A DNA stretch of 44,312 nt from an uncultured Fibrobacter sp. (GTDB taxonomy: Bacteria > Fibrobacterota > Fibrobacteria > Fibrobacterales > Fibrobacteraceae). Under the pieces are notes generated by a model. That model did not search any database, had not been told where the DNA came from, and saw only the letters and a list, made by a program, of their open reading frames with translations. Positions 1 through 8,399 of the stretch are shown here, one piece after another. Position 1 is the first letter of the stretch; each line of letters begins with the position of its first letter. The DNA is taken from contig CAKUTF010000022.1 in the NCBI GenBank assembly GCA_934691725.1, positions 1 through 44,312 on the forward strand, written 5' to 3'. A program made the translations under genes and the position numbers.

Positions 1-3000
1 CTTCGAACCGGCCTGCGTTTCTTCTTCGAGTCCCGTCTTTGCGTTGCGGACGCTCAGCGCGTAACTCGTTCCCTCTTCGCTGTTCGAAGCCGACACGAAC
101 TTATCGACCGTCTTCTTGTCCGGGGCGACCAGCGGGTTTTCCACCTTCACCGTGATGAGCTTGCCCGCCTTGAGAATCACAAGCACCGTGTCGGAAGCCT
201 CGTTTCCGGCTTTGTCCCGATAGGTGCGGATAATCAGGTTCTTGCCTTCGTTCAGCCCCTGGTAGTTCAGCGTGTCCTGTTCGATGTCGTTCACCGTCCA
301 GCGGACTTCCACCGAGACGTTGCTCAGCACCGTCAAATTTTCCGGCGAGAGGATTTTCACCTTTGGCGGGACCGTATCGACAATCACAAGTGTCGAAGCT
401 GTCGCCGAATTCCCGTAAGAATCCGTATAGGCGTAGCTCACCGTATAGTTCATGTTCCCGTCCGCATCGAGCAGCTTTTTTCCCGCCGAATTTATCTTGT
501 ACGAAACCGTCACTTCGCCGCTATTCTTGCCGCTAACGCCCGAAATTTTCTCGACATAGCTCACCGTATAAATCGTCTTGCCGTCCGAATCGCAGACGAC
601 CGTTCCCGACGCATCGACCGTATAGGTAAGCGTCACCCGTTTTCCGTTCGCATCCGTATAGGTGTAGGAAACCTCATAATAGAAATCGCCGTTTTCGTTC
701 GTGAGGCGTTTTCCCGAAGCGTCCGTGATATAGGAAACCGTCACGGTCCCCGAAGCGGTTTTCTCTTCGTAGCTGACTTTAACACGGTCCTTTCCCACGA
801 CAGAACGCTTGGCTTCGACGCTCGGAGAAAGGTCTTCCGCATCCGAAAGCGTCACCTTTCCAATTGTCAATTCCGCCTGCCGGATGTTCCCGGGCGTTAC
901 CGCAGCCGTGTCGAGGCGAAGCTTAAAGTCGTTAGAAACCGTCTTGGGCTTTTCGCCCGAAGAATCCGTCGCGGAGACCGTAATCCGCACAAGATTTGAC
1001 CGGACATAGCTCGCCGAATCGCCAGCGTCCTTCGGTTCGACAATCGTGACGCCGCTCGGCCTCCCGACCGAATCGTTGGAGGCGGAAATTTCCACGGTAG
1101 GAATCTTCGTGCTGAGGAAAACGACCAGGCTGTCCGAACCGTCCTGGTAGCGGACGCGGATGACGTTCTTTCCTTCAACGAGAGAAATCGTACTGTCCTT
1201 TTCGCCCGCGGGAGTAGTCCACTTGATATAAATCGTTTCGTTGTTCGTATAGACCGTATCGGGATCTTTCCAGGAGGAATCCCCCGATTCCGCATACGTA
1301 ATCTTCACCGTTTCGACCCGGTCAAGAACCTTGACAGTCACCGTCGCCGTATCCGAAAGCCCGTCCGGATCCTCGACTTTCACGCGAAGCACATACACGG
1401 AATCCTTTTCGTAATCCAGAACCTTTCCCTTCTTCAGGGAAACCGTTCCCGTCGCGGCATCGATTTGGAAAAGCCCGCTCGAATCCGAAACGACGCGGAA
1501 GAGAAGCTTGTCGCCTTCCGGGTCCGTCGCCGAAATTTTTCCCGCCGCGGCGCATGATTCGCAATCCTCGGGAATCGTCAAGACCGCGTCCGAAACCGTC
1601 GGAGCCTCGTTCACGTCGAGGACCTTGACAGTCACCGACGCCTTATCTTTTAATTTTCCGTCGGAAACTTCCACCTGAAACGCATAGGACGAGAGGCTTT
1701 CATAGTCCAAGGCGCCAACCAAGGAAAGCATTCCCGTTTTCGCATTCAAACGGAAAATCCCGGAGACGGAATCCGAAATGATTTTGTAGGAAAGTGTCGA
1801 AGAGTCCGGGTTCAACGTATCCGGATCAAAGCCCGAAACCGCACCGATTTCCGTTCCGGGCAAAGCGTCTTCCCTGACAAAAAATGTCGTATCATAAGCC
1901 GTCGGCGCTTCGTTCACATCGAGAACGCGGATTGTCACCGTGATTGTCTTGGAATCCAAGGCTCCGTCCGTCGCATAGACTTTCAACGTGTAGAGCGTAT
2001 CGCCGGATTCGTAATCGAGGACAGCCTTTTTCACCGTAATCTCACCCGTCACGGAGTCGAGAGCAAAGATGTCGCTATCGCCGGAAGCCACCTGGTAACG
2101 AACGACGTCTCCCACGTTCTTGTCCGTTGCGCGAACCTTTCCGACAACTTTTCCGACCGGGCTGTTTTCTTTGACGGTAAACTCATAACCCGCCTTGTCG
2201 AATTCCGGAGCGACATTGTCGTCCGCGTCTTTTACATACAAAGTAAAGTAGCCTTCGCGCTTGTTCCCGGCAAGAACGGCTCCGCTCATATTGAAAACAT
2301 ACATCTGGAAACGTTCGTCCCCTTCGACGATTCCGTCCGTCTTTGGAGTCACCTTGGCGGAATTTGTCGGGAGAGTTTTCCCTTTCTTGAACGAGACAAC
2401 TCCCGAATCCCCGGAAACGGCACCATCCTCGACCGTGCAGACCGGCATTCCCGAAAGGTTAAAGTCCGCCTTGTTCGCGAGTTTCTCCGCATTGGCGTTC
2501 GTTTCCGAACTTAAGACAAAGCAGTAGTTGAACGAGACATCCGTGATTGGACTTACCGAGAGGCGGATAGGCACTTCCTGCGCCTTGTCGTTTTCGAGAA
2601 ACTTTCCGCTGGCGAGCGCGGTCGGGTCGATGTCGAGCAGCGGCGGGTCAAAGGGGACGTAGCGGAAATCCTTTGCCGAGAAATCCGCGTCAATGTAAAT
2701 AGCCTTGGCGAGGAACTGTCCCGCAAAATCCGTGTGCTGGGCAATCTGAATCGATCCGCCCGAAATGAACGTTCCCTGGACATGCTTCTCTCCGGCACCC
2801 ATGCTAAGGCTGTTCGGCGTATAGAAGAGAAGGTTTCCCTGGTAATTCGCGTTTTCGACAGGCGTAATCTTCGCCGTGTTCCAGGTGGAATCCTGGGCGT
2901 TCCAGTCGTCGAGCGATTCCGCGACAGCGACCGTGATATCCGTCCCGCCCGTGGAACCTAGTTCCGAGATAGAACCTTCCACAAAGACCTTTGTCAAGCG

Positions 3001-3762
3001 GCCCGCCGGCGGCATCACCACGACGAGACTCCCGTTGTTTCTGAAAGAAATGGATTTCACGAAATAATTGAAAGAGGCGGAATCCGTCGCCGAGTAGGGC
3101 GGAACAAAGATGTAGGCCTTTTGGCCGTTCGCCGAAATTCCCGGATGATACTTGACCGTTTTCAGGAAGTCCCGGTCGATTTCGGGAACGTCGAGCGCAG
3201 TCTCCACCAGCGGAACGATATCGCCGTTTGCGCATTCCGCATCCGAAAGGACCTTTCCGTTCCCGTTCGCAAATCCCTCCCGGGCGTTTTCATTAGATCC
3301 GCCGTCAAGGCAGTAGTTTCCCCGAAAGCTATTCGAACCTTTTCCGTCAAACGACGGAGCGAACGAGCCTTTAAAGCGAACCGGTCCCGTCATCAGCGTA
3401 TCGCCGCCCGTATTGTTCTGGAAGCTCCCGCCAAAGAGCACCGGGCCACCGAGCGCATGGTTCGAGTTTCCGCCCATTATAAAATTGCCGGTCGCGCTTC
3501 CCGAATAGCCAACCGTATCCGTGATAAAAATGTTTTGTCCCTTGAAGACAAGCCCGGTCCCGTCCGAAAGCCCGGTCGCAAAGAGCTTGTACTTGACAAG
3601 CAGGTTCCAGGTTTCGAGCTGCTCCGCGGAATCGGCGGGATTTGACACCGAATAGAAACGCAACGGGAAAACCGTCTTTCCGAAAGTCGTCTCGCTCCAA
3701 CCGGAAACCGCAAAAAGGCTCAGGGCGAAAAACGCCCACCCGAATTTCTTGATACTGGCCAT
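1..3762 (-). CDS. Secreted cadherin/Calx-beta repeat adhesin (3' end missing)
   Basis: The frame is open from ATG 3762 to the left edge (1254 codons, no stop), so the C-terminus is outside the window. A GAGG ribosome site lies 8 nt before the ATG. Residues 1-24 form a signal peptide (MASIKKFGWAFFALSLFAVS). A Gly/Asn-rich N-terminal region follows, including a stretch near residues 315-370 that resembles choice-of-anchor-A surface proteins. A Calx-beta-like segment with a DGIVEGDERF motif covers about 400-515. Three cadherin-like repeats cover about 515-815, each with LDYES or LDYEK and two ending in the Ca-binding signature DVNEAPT. Beyond them are bacterial Ig-like modules with EGKN and DTVPP motifs and VSY-rich repeats. 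Cadherin repeats bind calcium and typically act in surface adhesion; binding to plant fibre is inferred from the cellulolytic context. Sorting signals cannot be seen. Confidence 0.85.
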   Translation of the reverse strand, partial: MASIKKFGWAFFALSLFAVSGWSETTFGKTVFPLRFYSVSNPADSAEQLETWNLLVKYKLFATGLSDGTGLVFKGQNIFITDTVGYSGSATGNFIMGGNSNHALGGPVLFGGSFQNNTGGDTLMTGPVRFKGSFAPSFDGKGSNSFRGNYCLDGGSNENAREGFANGNGKVLSDAECANGDIVPLVETALDVPEIDRDFLKTVKYHPGISANGQKAYIFVPPYSATDSASFNYFVKSISFRNNGSLVVVMPPAGRLTKVFVEGSISELGSTGGTDITVAVAESLDDWNAQDSTWNTAKITPVENANYQGNLLFYTPNSLSMGAGEKHVQGTFISGGSIQIAQHTDFAGQFLAKAIYIDADFSAKDFRYVPFDPPLLDIDPTALASGKFLENDKAQEVPIRLSVSPITDVSFNYCFVLSSETNANAEKLANKADFNLSGMPVCTVEDGAVSGDSGVVSFKKGKTLPTNSAKVTPKTDGIVEGDERFQMYVFNMSGAVLAGNKREGYFTLYVKDADDNVAPEFDKAGYEFTVKENSPVGKVVGKVRATDKNVGDVVRYQVASGDSDIFALDSVTGEITVKKAVLDYESGDTLYTLKVYATDGALDSKTITVTIRVLDVNEAPTAYDTTFFVREDALPGTEIGAVSGFDPDTLNPDSSTLSYKIISDSVSGIFRLNAKTGMLSLVGALDYESLSSYAFQVEVSDGKLKDKASVTVKVLDVNEAPTVSDAVLTIPEDCESCAAAGKISATDPEGDKLLFRVVSDSSGLFQIDAATGTVSLKKGKVLDYEKDSVYVLRVKVEDPDGLSDTATVTVKVLDRVETVKITYAESGDSSWKDPDTVYTNNETIYIKWTTPAGEKDSTISLVEGKNVIRVRYQDGSDSLVVFLSTKIPTVEISASNDSVGRPSGVTIVEPKDAGDSASYVRSNLVRITVSATDSSGEKPKTVSNDFKLRLDTAAVTPGNIRQAELTIGKVTLSDAEDLSPSVEAKRSVVGKDRVKVSYEEKTASGTVTVSYITDASGKRLTNENGDFYYEVSYTYTDANGKRVTLTYTVDASGTVVCDSDGKTIYTVSYVEKISGVSGKNSGEVTVSYKINSAGKKLLDADGNMNYTVSYAYTDSYGNSATASTLVIVDTVPPKVKILSPENLTVLSNVSVEVRWTVNDIEQDTLNYQGLNEGKNLIIRTYRDKAGNEASDTVLVILKAGKLITVKVENPLVAPDKKTVDKFVSASNSEEGTSYALSVRNAKTGLEEETQAGSK

Positions 3763-4074
3763 ACACTCATCCTCGAATCCTTGCGCACCGGAATCCCTTC
3801 CGATACACATTTGGAACAAAGATAAAACTTTTTATACAATATTTCAATTAATTTACACGGTTTTTGCACTTTTTATGGTAAAAAGCTCTGTTTTTCCAGA
3901 AAAGGCTCCCATTTTCCCGATTTTTTCTATATTTGGAAATCCCTAGACCCCGATCAATGACTGTTTGCGGGCACCCCGCCAGAGCGAAAGCAGCAACGGA
4001 CTTGCGAATTTTTATGTGACTGGGTAGTCTAGGGATTTTTTGTTTTGTGATTTTTTTGGAGTTCTGCCTTTTTC
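3763..4074. other. Intergenic region with a divergent promoter zone
   Basis: This A+T-rich spacer separates the divergent adhesin and CobC-like genes. On the plus strand it holds TATATTTGG at 3928-3936, within a longer word that recurs upstream of rplU on the minus strand, so it is a candidate promoter for the phosphatase with a leader of about 130 nt. No -35 consensus is clear. I see no gene in it. Confidence 0.35.
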
Positions 4075-4701
4075 ATGATTCTCTGGACGCTCCGACATAC
4101 CAAGCCTTACAACCCGAACGACGTCTGCTACGGACAATCGGACTTCGACGTTTCGCCCTCCTTTGAAAAAGAGTTTCCTCCGGCTATCGCCGTGCTCAGG
4201 GAAAAGTGCCGGGCGAAAAGCCTTTACGCAAGCCCGCTCAAGCGCTGCTACAAGCTCGCCGAAAAAGCCTCCGAGGCATTGGGACTTCCGATCAAAACCG
4301 AAGACGCGCTGCGCGAAATCCATTACGGTTCCTGGGAGAACGTCAAGCTGTCCGCCGCGCCAAAGGAAGAAATGGCCGCCTGGAAAAACGACCTGCGCGG
4401 CTACAGATTCCCCGGCGGAGAATCCTTCCACGATGTCGATACCCGAATAGGAAACTTTATCCGGCAAATTTTCGACAAGCCCGAAGTCCTCTTCGTCACC
4501 CACGCAGGCGTCATCGGGGCAATTGAACATTCCGTTTGCGGCGTCCCCGATTCGGATTTCATCGAAGGCGAATTTCCCTACGCGATGGTCACGCGCTTTG
4601 AAATCCACGCAAAAGCGGACGGTTCGCTCGAAGGCTCGTTCGAGAAGCTCTACGGCGGAATCGAGCAGGCGTCGCTCGCCGAAGCGATTCGGGAACTGTA
4701 G
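4075..4701 (+). CDS. cobC: Histidine phosphatase, CobC-like (alpha-ribazole phosphatase family)
   Basis: A 208-residue cytoplasmic protein of the phosphoglycerate-mutase-like histidine phosphatase superfamily. The N-terminal LRHTK holds the phospho-accepting histidine (normally RHG or RHT), SPLKRC the second arginine, REIHYGSWE the acid region, and VTHAGVI the second catalytic histidine. The DVCYGQSDFDV stretch just after the first motif is typical of CobC, which removes the 5'-phosphate from alpha-ribazole phosphate late in cobalamin assembly. A GGAG sits about 13 nt before the ATG, a long spacing. No other cobalamin gene or B12 riboswitch is in the window, so the substrate is a family inference; a general sugar-phosphate phosphatase is the alternative. 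Confidence 0.75.
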   Translation: MILWTLRHTKPYNPNDVCYGQSDFDVSPSFEKEFPPAIAVLREKCRAKSLYASPLKRCYKLAEKASEALGLPIKTEDALREIHYGSWENVKLSAAPKEEMAAWKNDLRGYRFPGGESFHDVDTRIGNFIRQIFDKPEVLFVTHAGVIGAIEHSVCGVPDSDFIEGEFPYAMVTRFEIHAKADGSLEGSFEKLYGGIEQASLAEAIREL

Positions 4702-5377
4702 TCAGGGAACAGGGAATTCAGAACTTAGAACGGAGAGCTTAGTTGATAGAAATCAGGAAACAGAAATCAGTTGTTTGAATGGGCACGGGACGCGGTAAAC
4801 GGGATGAGGGACTGTCAACGGAACTGCAGTCAGAGATTAGGGATTAGTTAGGAATTAGAAATGAGTAATGAGAAATTGACATTTTAGCGAACCGTAAGTT
4901 GTCAGGAATCAGTGGTCAGTGGTTAGAATGGGAGGCGGGACGCGGTGAGAGGGATGAGGGATTGTTAGAACTTAGAGCTGAGATTTGCAGACATCTATGC
5001 TCTTGCATCTCGGAAGTTTAACGTCTGCACTCTGACCACTGCACACTAAGCTTAGACGTCCACAGTTCTAAGCTCTAAGCTCTCTCAACTAAGCTCTGAA
5101 TATCTCGACAAGCTCGCTAACCTGTCAAATCCCATTCCTTAAAGGGGATTCCCCGGTCAAGCCTGGGAATGGCATTGTAGGGAGCACGGAAATGACAACG
5201 GACGGGAAACGGTTCGTTTCGAATTCCCACATCCCGTTCTTCGTTTCCCAAAAGCTTAAACGTGTGCAGTTCTGACCACTGCCCGCTAACCACTATTCTA
5301 AGCTCCAAGTTCTCTCAACTAAGTTCTGGATATCGTGTCCCGCTAAACGCTTCCCAAAAATCTAGATGTCCACGGTT
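4702..5377. other. Long intergenic region built of degenerate heptamers
   Basis: About 680 bp without a convincing gene between the converging CobC-like gene and the minus-strand array. Much of it reads in a period of seven bases, for example GATTAGG, GATTAGT at about 4837-4850 and GAGTAAT, GAGAAAT at about 4863-4876. Words of the TCTAAGCTCTAAG type and TTCTCTCAACTAA recur here and at 20620-20680. A dispersed palindromic repeat lies at 5148-5172. The short open frame at 5117-5308 is repeat sequence. Confidence 0.6.
5148..5172 (+). repeat. Dispersed palindromic repeat, copy 1
   Basis: ATTCCCCGG, a TCAAG loop, and CCTGGGAAT form an imperfect hairpin, followed by GGC and a tail related to ATCGTAGCGAGC. 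Four related copies are at 18514, 20544, 44237 and 44279. Confidence 0.7.
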
Positions 5378-5785
5378 CTACATTCCCACGTCCGGAACAG
5401 CGGAAAACCGGTAGGAATCGCTGCAGACCGTAGAACGCAGCAGTTTAGCGACAATTTCTTTGGAAGTCATGTATTGCCGGGAAAACTTGCCGTCATCCTC
5501 AATGCACCTGATAAATCTTAGCGAGTATTCGTCATCGACTATCGCGCCCTCGTCTTCGTATCCTTCTTCGTAGATGGTGGCCATTTTGGATCCGTCAATC
5601 ATTTCAAAGAAGAATCCCATGAGACCGCGGTACGGAACGGCCCCAATCACATGGCACGATGTGGTTTCCTGAAAAGGAATCGAGAACAGCAACTGGTTGC
5701 GAACACCCGTGCACATGTCATCGGCAAAAGGCGTAACGACTAAAGCGAACAGAAGTGTGAGAATTTTTTTCACCGTTTTCTCCAT
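5378..5785 (-). CDS. Small secreted protein of unknown function, paralogue of 13300-13722
   Basis: About 135 residues from ATG 5785, 4 nt after the stop of the upstream peptidase gene, so translationally coupled. An in-frame extension upstream would overlap that gene; the chosen start gives a signal peptide, MEKTVKKILTLLFALVVTPF. The mature part has a GFFFEM core, RCIEDDGKF, YMTSKEIVAKLL, and four or five cysteines. The protein at 13300-13722 shares the signal peptide, the GMFFYMEIKG core, RCIES, HMTSEQIVAKML and a final Cys, so the two are paralogues at opposite ends of the DUF285/Api92 array. The product is probably periplasmic. Family not recognised. Confidence 0.7.
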   Translation of the reverse strand: MEKTVKKILTLLFALVVTPFADDMCTGVRNQLLFSIPFQETTSCHVIGAVPYRGLMGFFFEMIDGSKMATIYEEGYEDEGAIVDDEYSLRFIRCIEDDGKFSRQYMTSKEIVAKLLRSTVCSDSYRFSAVPDVGM

Positions 5786-5789
5786 AAAA

Positions 5790-6425
5790 TCATTTCCAGA
5801 CGACATTACGGTCATACGAACCGTTTTTCAGCTGGACGTGCAAGTGTTCGTTGCTCCGCCCGATATCCTCGTGCAGGACGAAAAAACGTTCGCCCAGCTC
5901 GTCGCGAACCCTCTGCGCCAGCTCCTTGCGGTCGTCCAGAGTTCCCATGTCCTTGATGCGAAAATCGACAGCCGCGCCTGCGTAATGCGCCGATTTCGTC
6001 GTGTGGCCTTCGTAGTCGTCCGCGCTCGTGATGAGCGGCATGAATTCGTCATCGCCTGCGAATAGGCGGTAAACCCACACCACCACCGAGATAGCGGAAT
6101 CGATTTCCGGGCGGACCGTGGAAAGGTTCACCCCCGCCTTTTGCCGGATCAGGGAAACCGCCTCTTCGTGAAAATCCCGCTGGAGAGGATCGCGATACTT
6201 GACGGTGCGCCTCTCGATTTTTTCGGTCTGCGGTTTTCGGTAGCTGTCGATATAGCTTCCGATATCGTGCCCGCCGTCGCAGAAGAAAATGACAAGGCAA
6301 ATGGCCCCGATGACAAGGGCGATGGGCAAAAGAACCAGCGCGATCTTGACGACCAGCACAAGGAGGGCAATGGCGATGGCGACGACAAGTACGCCGACGA
6401 CTAGCATTCCGATGATTTCAAACAT
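5790..6425 (-). CDS. Membrane-anchored M15-type (D-Ala-D-Ala carboxypeptidase-like) peptidase
   Basis: A 211-residue protein. Residues 1-50 hold one or two hydrophobic membrane segments. The C-terminal half has the zinc-peptidase pattern of the M15/VanY fold: SAHYAGAAVDFR gives zinc ligands H147 and D154, and NEHLHVQ gives E193 and H196. Such enzymes cleave D-Ala peptides in peptidoglycan, so a wall-remodelling or lysin-like role is likely; the domain's side of the membrane is inferred. A GAGG site lies 4 nt before ATG 6425. The gene is 15 nt after the preceding DUF285 gene and 4 nt before the small secreted protein gene, in one operon. Position and motifs are good evidence for fold and chemistry, not for the natural substrate. 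Confidence 0.75.
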   Translation of the reverse strand: MFEIIGMLVVGVLVVAIAIALLVLVVKIALVLLPIALVIGAICLVIFFCDGGHDIGSYIDSYRKPQTEKIERRTVKYRDPLQRDFHEEAVSLIRQKAGVNLSTVRPEIDSAISVVVWVYRLFAGDDEFMPLITSADDYEGHTTKSAHYAGAAVDFRIKDMGTLDDRKELAQRVRDELGERFFVLHEDIGRSNEHLHVQLKNGSYDRNVVWK

Positions 6426-6440
6426 GAAGCCTCAAAATTT

Positions 6441-6992
6441 TCATTTGTCCAAGCCTACAATTTCCACATATCTACCGTTTGGCATGAGCGCGATATTCAT
6501 CACGTTCGATTCGTCCCACCGGCTGATATCGAGGCGTATTTTGCAATGCCAACCTTTTTCGGGACAAGGCGATGCGTCAAAATTTTTGAAAATGTCGCTC
6601 AGGTCCGTCACCCGAGACACGTCCAAAAATTTCAGGTCTATCTCGAAATCGAGATCCACGACATTGCCGTCTATTCCTCTGATTCTACGGCAAGGCATTC
6701 CCCCAATCTCGACCCTGAGAAACTCTTGCACATAGCCGAGTAACGCGTCCAGATGCTCCCGGTCACGCACAGCGATCGTTTTTTCCTCGTCGCGTCTTCT
6801 CATCGCGCGGTCTTTTTTAAAAACAGAATCCAGGACCTCTGAATAAATGTCTTCGAAGAGTTCCCTATTCAACGAATTCATCCGATAGATTCTCTCGTAA
6901 TCACTCTCTTCCAAATCTTTCGAAACGGCGTACTCGATGATATGCCGCTCCGACAATGTCACAGGCTTCAATCTAGTTTCCCAATCGTTCAT
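6441..6992 (-). CDS. DUF285 (BspA-like) protein, divergent short form
   Basis: A 183-residue protein without signal peptide, so probably cytoplasmic. The N-terminus MNDWETRLKPVTLSERHIIE is nearly the same as that of the gene at 7029-7610. The head motif AVRDREHLDALLGYVQEF leads to a DUF285 core, LKFLDVSRVTDLSDIF, then LDISRWDESNVMNIAL. The C-terminus is degenerate: the usual MFDGC and final SKVTDC are replaced by MPNGRYVEIVGLDK. It is therefore a decayed or diverging copy in a family expansion. AAGGA precedes ATG 6992 at a suitable distance, and the gene is 36 nt downstream of its closest paralogue. DUF285 repeats are leucine-rich-repeat-like and often mediate binding; the function here is unknown. 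Confidence 0.75.
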   Translation of the reverse strand: MNDWETRLKPVTLSERHIIEYAVSKDLEESDYERIYRMNSLNRELFEDIYSEVLDSVFKKDRAMRRRDEEKTIAVRDREHLDALLGYVQEFLRVEIGGMPCRRIRGIDGNVVDLDFEIDLKFLDVSRVTDLSDIFKNFDASPCPEKGWHCKIRLDISRWDESNVMNIALMPNGRYVEIVGLDK

Positions 6993-7028
6993 TTTCCCAA
7001 TTCCTTAAAAATTATTCACCCGGCAAAC

Positions 7029-7610
7029 TTAGCAATCCGTCACTTTCGAGCGGTCCCACTTGCTCAGGTCGCCGAAGTCCACATAATCGCAGCCATCGAA
7101 CATGTGCGCTATCTTCGTCACGTTCGATACGTCCCATTTGCTGATGTCGAGGCGTATTTTGTAATGCCAATTTTTTTCGGGAGTCGGTGAAATGTCAAAG
7201 TCTCTGAAGAGACCGCTCATGTCCGTCACCTTCGACACGTCTAGAAAGTTCAAATCTATTTCGAGACCGAGCATCACGACATTGCCTTCAATTCCCACAA
7301 TGCCATCGCACGTCATTCCCCCAATCACGACCATAAGGAAGACTTGCACATAGCCGAGCAATGCGTCCAGATGCTCCCGGTCACGCACAGCGATCGTTTT
7401 TTCCTCATCGGGCGTTCCATTTCCAAAAGCAGAATCGCGAACTTCTGAATGACTGCTTTCAAAGAGTTTCCTAACATACCGATCCGTAAACTCCCATCTA
7501 AAATGTAGCCTCTTGTTTGAACTCCAATCCAGGCCTTTCGAAACCGCATACTCGATGATGTGCCGTTCCGACAATGTCACAAGTTTAAATCTCGTTTCCC
7601 AATCGTTCAT
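7029..7610 (-). CDS. DUF285 (BspA-like) protein, short form
   Basis: A 193-residue protein with no signal peptide. It shares its first ~25 residues with the 6441-6992 protein. The head AVRDREHLDALLGYVQ is followed by LNFLDVSKVTDMSGLF, LDISKWDVSNVTKIAHMF, DGCDYVDFGDLSKWDRSK and the end VTDC. This gives about two and a half DUF285 units and a final cysteine, like its neighbours. AAGGA lies 9 nt before ATG 7610. It belongs to the minus-strand array. Family membership is clear; function is unknown. Confidence 0.8.
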   Translation of the reverse strand: MNDWETRFKLVTLSERHIIEYAVSKGLDWSSNKRLHFRWEFTDRYVRKLFESSHSEVRDSAFGNGTPDEEKTIAVRDREHLDALLGYVQVFLMVVIGGMTCDGIVGIEGNVVMLGLEIDLNFLDVSKVTDMSGLFRDFDISPTPEKNWHYKIRLDISKWDVSNVTKIAHMFDGCDYVDFGDLSKWDRSKVTDC

Positions 7611-7637
7611 TTTCCCGGTTCCTTAAAAATTATTCAC

Positions 7638-7876
7638 CCGGCAAACTTAGCAATCCGTCACTTTTGAGCGGTCCCACTTGCTCAAGTCGCCAAAGTCCAC
7701 ATGCTCGCAGCCGTCGAACATGTGAGCCATCTTCGTCACGTTCGAAACATTCCACCCGCTGGTATCGAGATGTATTTTGCAGAACCAGCCTTCTTCGGGA
7801 TTCGGCGACACGTCAAAGCCCTTGAAAAGACCGCTCATGTCCGTCACTTTCGACACGTCCAAAAAGTTCAGGTCAA
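7638..7876. repeat. 239-bp exact direct repeat, copy A
   Basis: This stretch is identical, base for base as read, to 8161-8399, with an offset of 523 bp. It covers the 3' half of the 7647-8135 gene (the DUF285 part) and 9 bases beyond its stop. Confidence 0.9.
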
Positions 7877-8135
7877 GCGTTATTCCCAAATCGACGACAT
7901 TGTCCTTTATTCCTGCAATGCTACCGAGCGTCAAGAATTCTGTCTCGCCTGCGACAAATTCCTGCACATGACCCAACAAGGCGTCCAGATGTTCTCTGTC
8001 CCGTACGGCGATTTTCAAGCCAAGCTTTTCAATAAAATGCCGGATACGCCCCCTGCCGAAATCGCCCAAGGAGTATTGGATGATTCTTCGTTCCAACTTG
8101 GTCGTCAGTTCTACCGTGGTTTCCAATTTGCCCAT
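7647..8135 (-). CDS. DUF285 (BspA-like) protein, short form
   Basis: About 162 residues from ATG 8135, chosen because a GAGG lies 8 nt upstream; a GTG three codons earlier would sit on the ribosome site. The head AVRDREHLDALLGHVQEF leads to LNFLDVSKVTDMSGLFKGF, LDTSGWNVSNVTKMAHMF, DGCEHVDFGDLSKWDRSK and VTDC. The C-terminal ~75 residues are identical to those of the next gene at 8170-8616, because both lie in a 239-bp exact duplication. There is no signal peptide. The difference between the two proteins is confined to the N-terminal head, which suggests swapping of heads on a constant tail. Function unknown. Confidence 0.8.
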   Translation of the reverse strand: MGKLETTVELTTKLERRIIQYSLGDFGRGRIRHFIEKLGLKIAVRDREHLDALLGHVQEFVAGETEFLTLGSIAGIKDNVVDLGITLDLNFLDVSKVTDMSGLFKGFDVSPNPEEGWFCKIHLDTSGWNVSNVTKMAHMFDGCEHVDFGDLSKWDRSKVTDC

Positions 8136-8160
8136 ACAAGTCACCTCAAAAAGTTTACCA

Positions 8161-8399
8161 CCGGCAAACTTAGCAATCCGTCACTTTTGAGCGGTCCCAC
8201 TTGCTCAAGTCGCCAAAGTCCACATGCTCGCAGCCGTCGAACATGTGAGCCATCTTCGTCACGTTCGAAACATTCCACCCGCTGGTATCGAGATGTATTT
8301 TGCAGAACCAGCCTTCTTCGGGATTCGGCGACACGTCAAAGCCCTTGAAAAGACCGCTCATGTCCGTCACTTTCGACACGTCCAAAAAGTTCAGGTCAA
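8161..8399. repeat. 239-bp exact direct repeat, copy B
   Basis: Second copy of the 7638-7876 repeat, covering the 3' half of the gene at 8170-8616. The flanks diverge abruptly at both ends, which fits a recent duplication or gene conversion. Confidence 0.9.

Noticed and set aside
3963..4074. Cobalamin riboswitch before the CobC-like gene
   Set aside because: No B12-box-like sequence or space for the fold; only a simple promoter-like word is seen.
4012..4608. 198-codon minus-strand frame opposite the CobC-like gene
   Set aside because: The plus-strand frame has all catalytic motifs; the minus frame has none.
5117..5308. 63-codon minus-strand frame in the intergenic region
   Set aside because: It covers the palindromic repeat and shared intergenic words, so it is not a gene.
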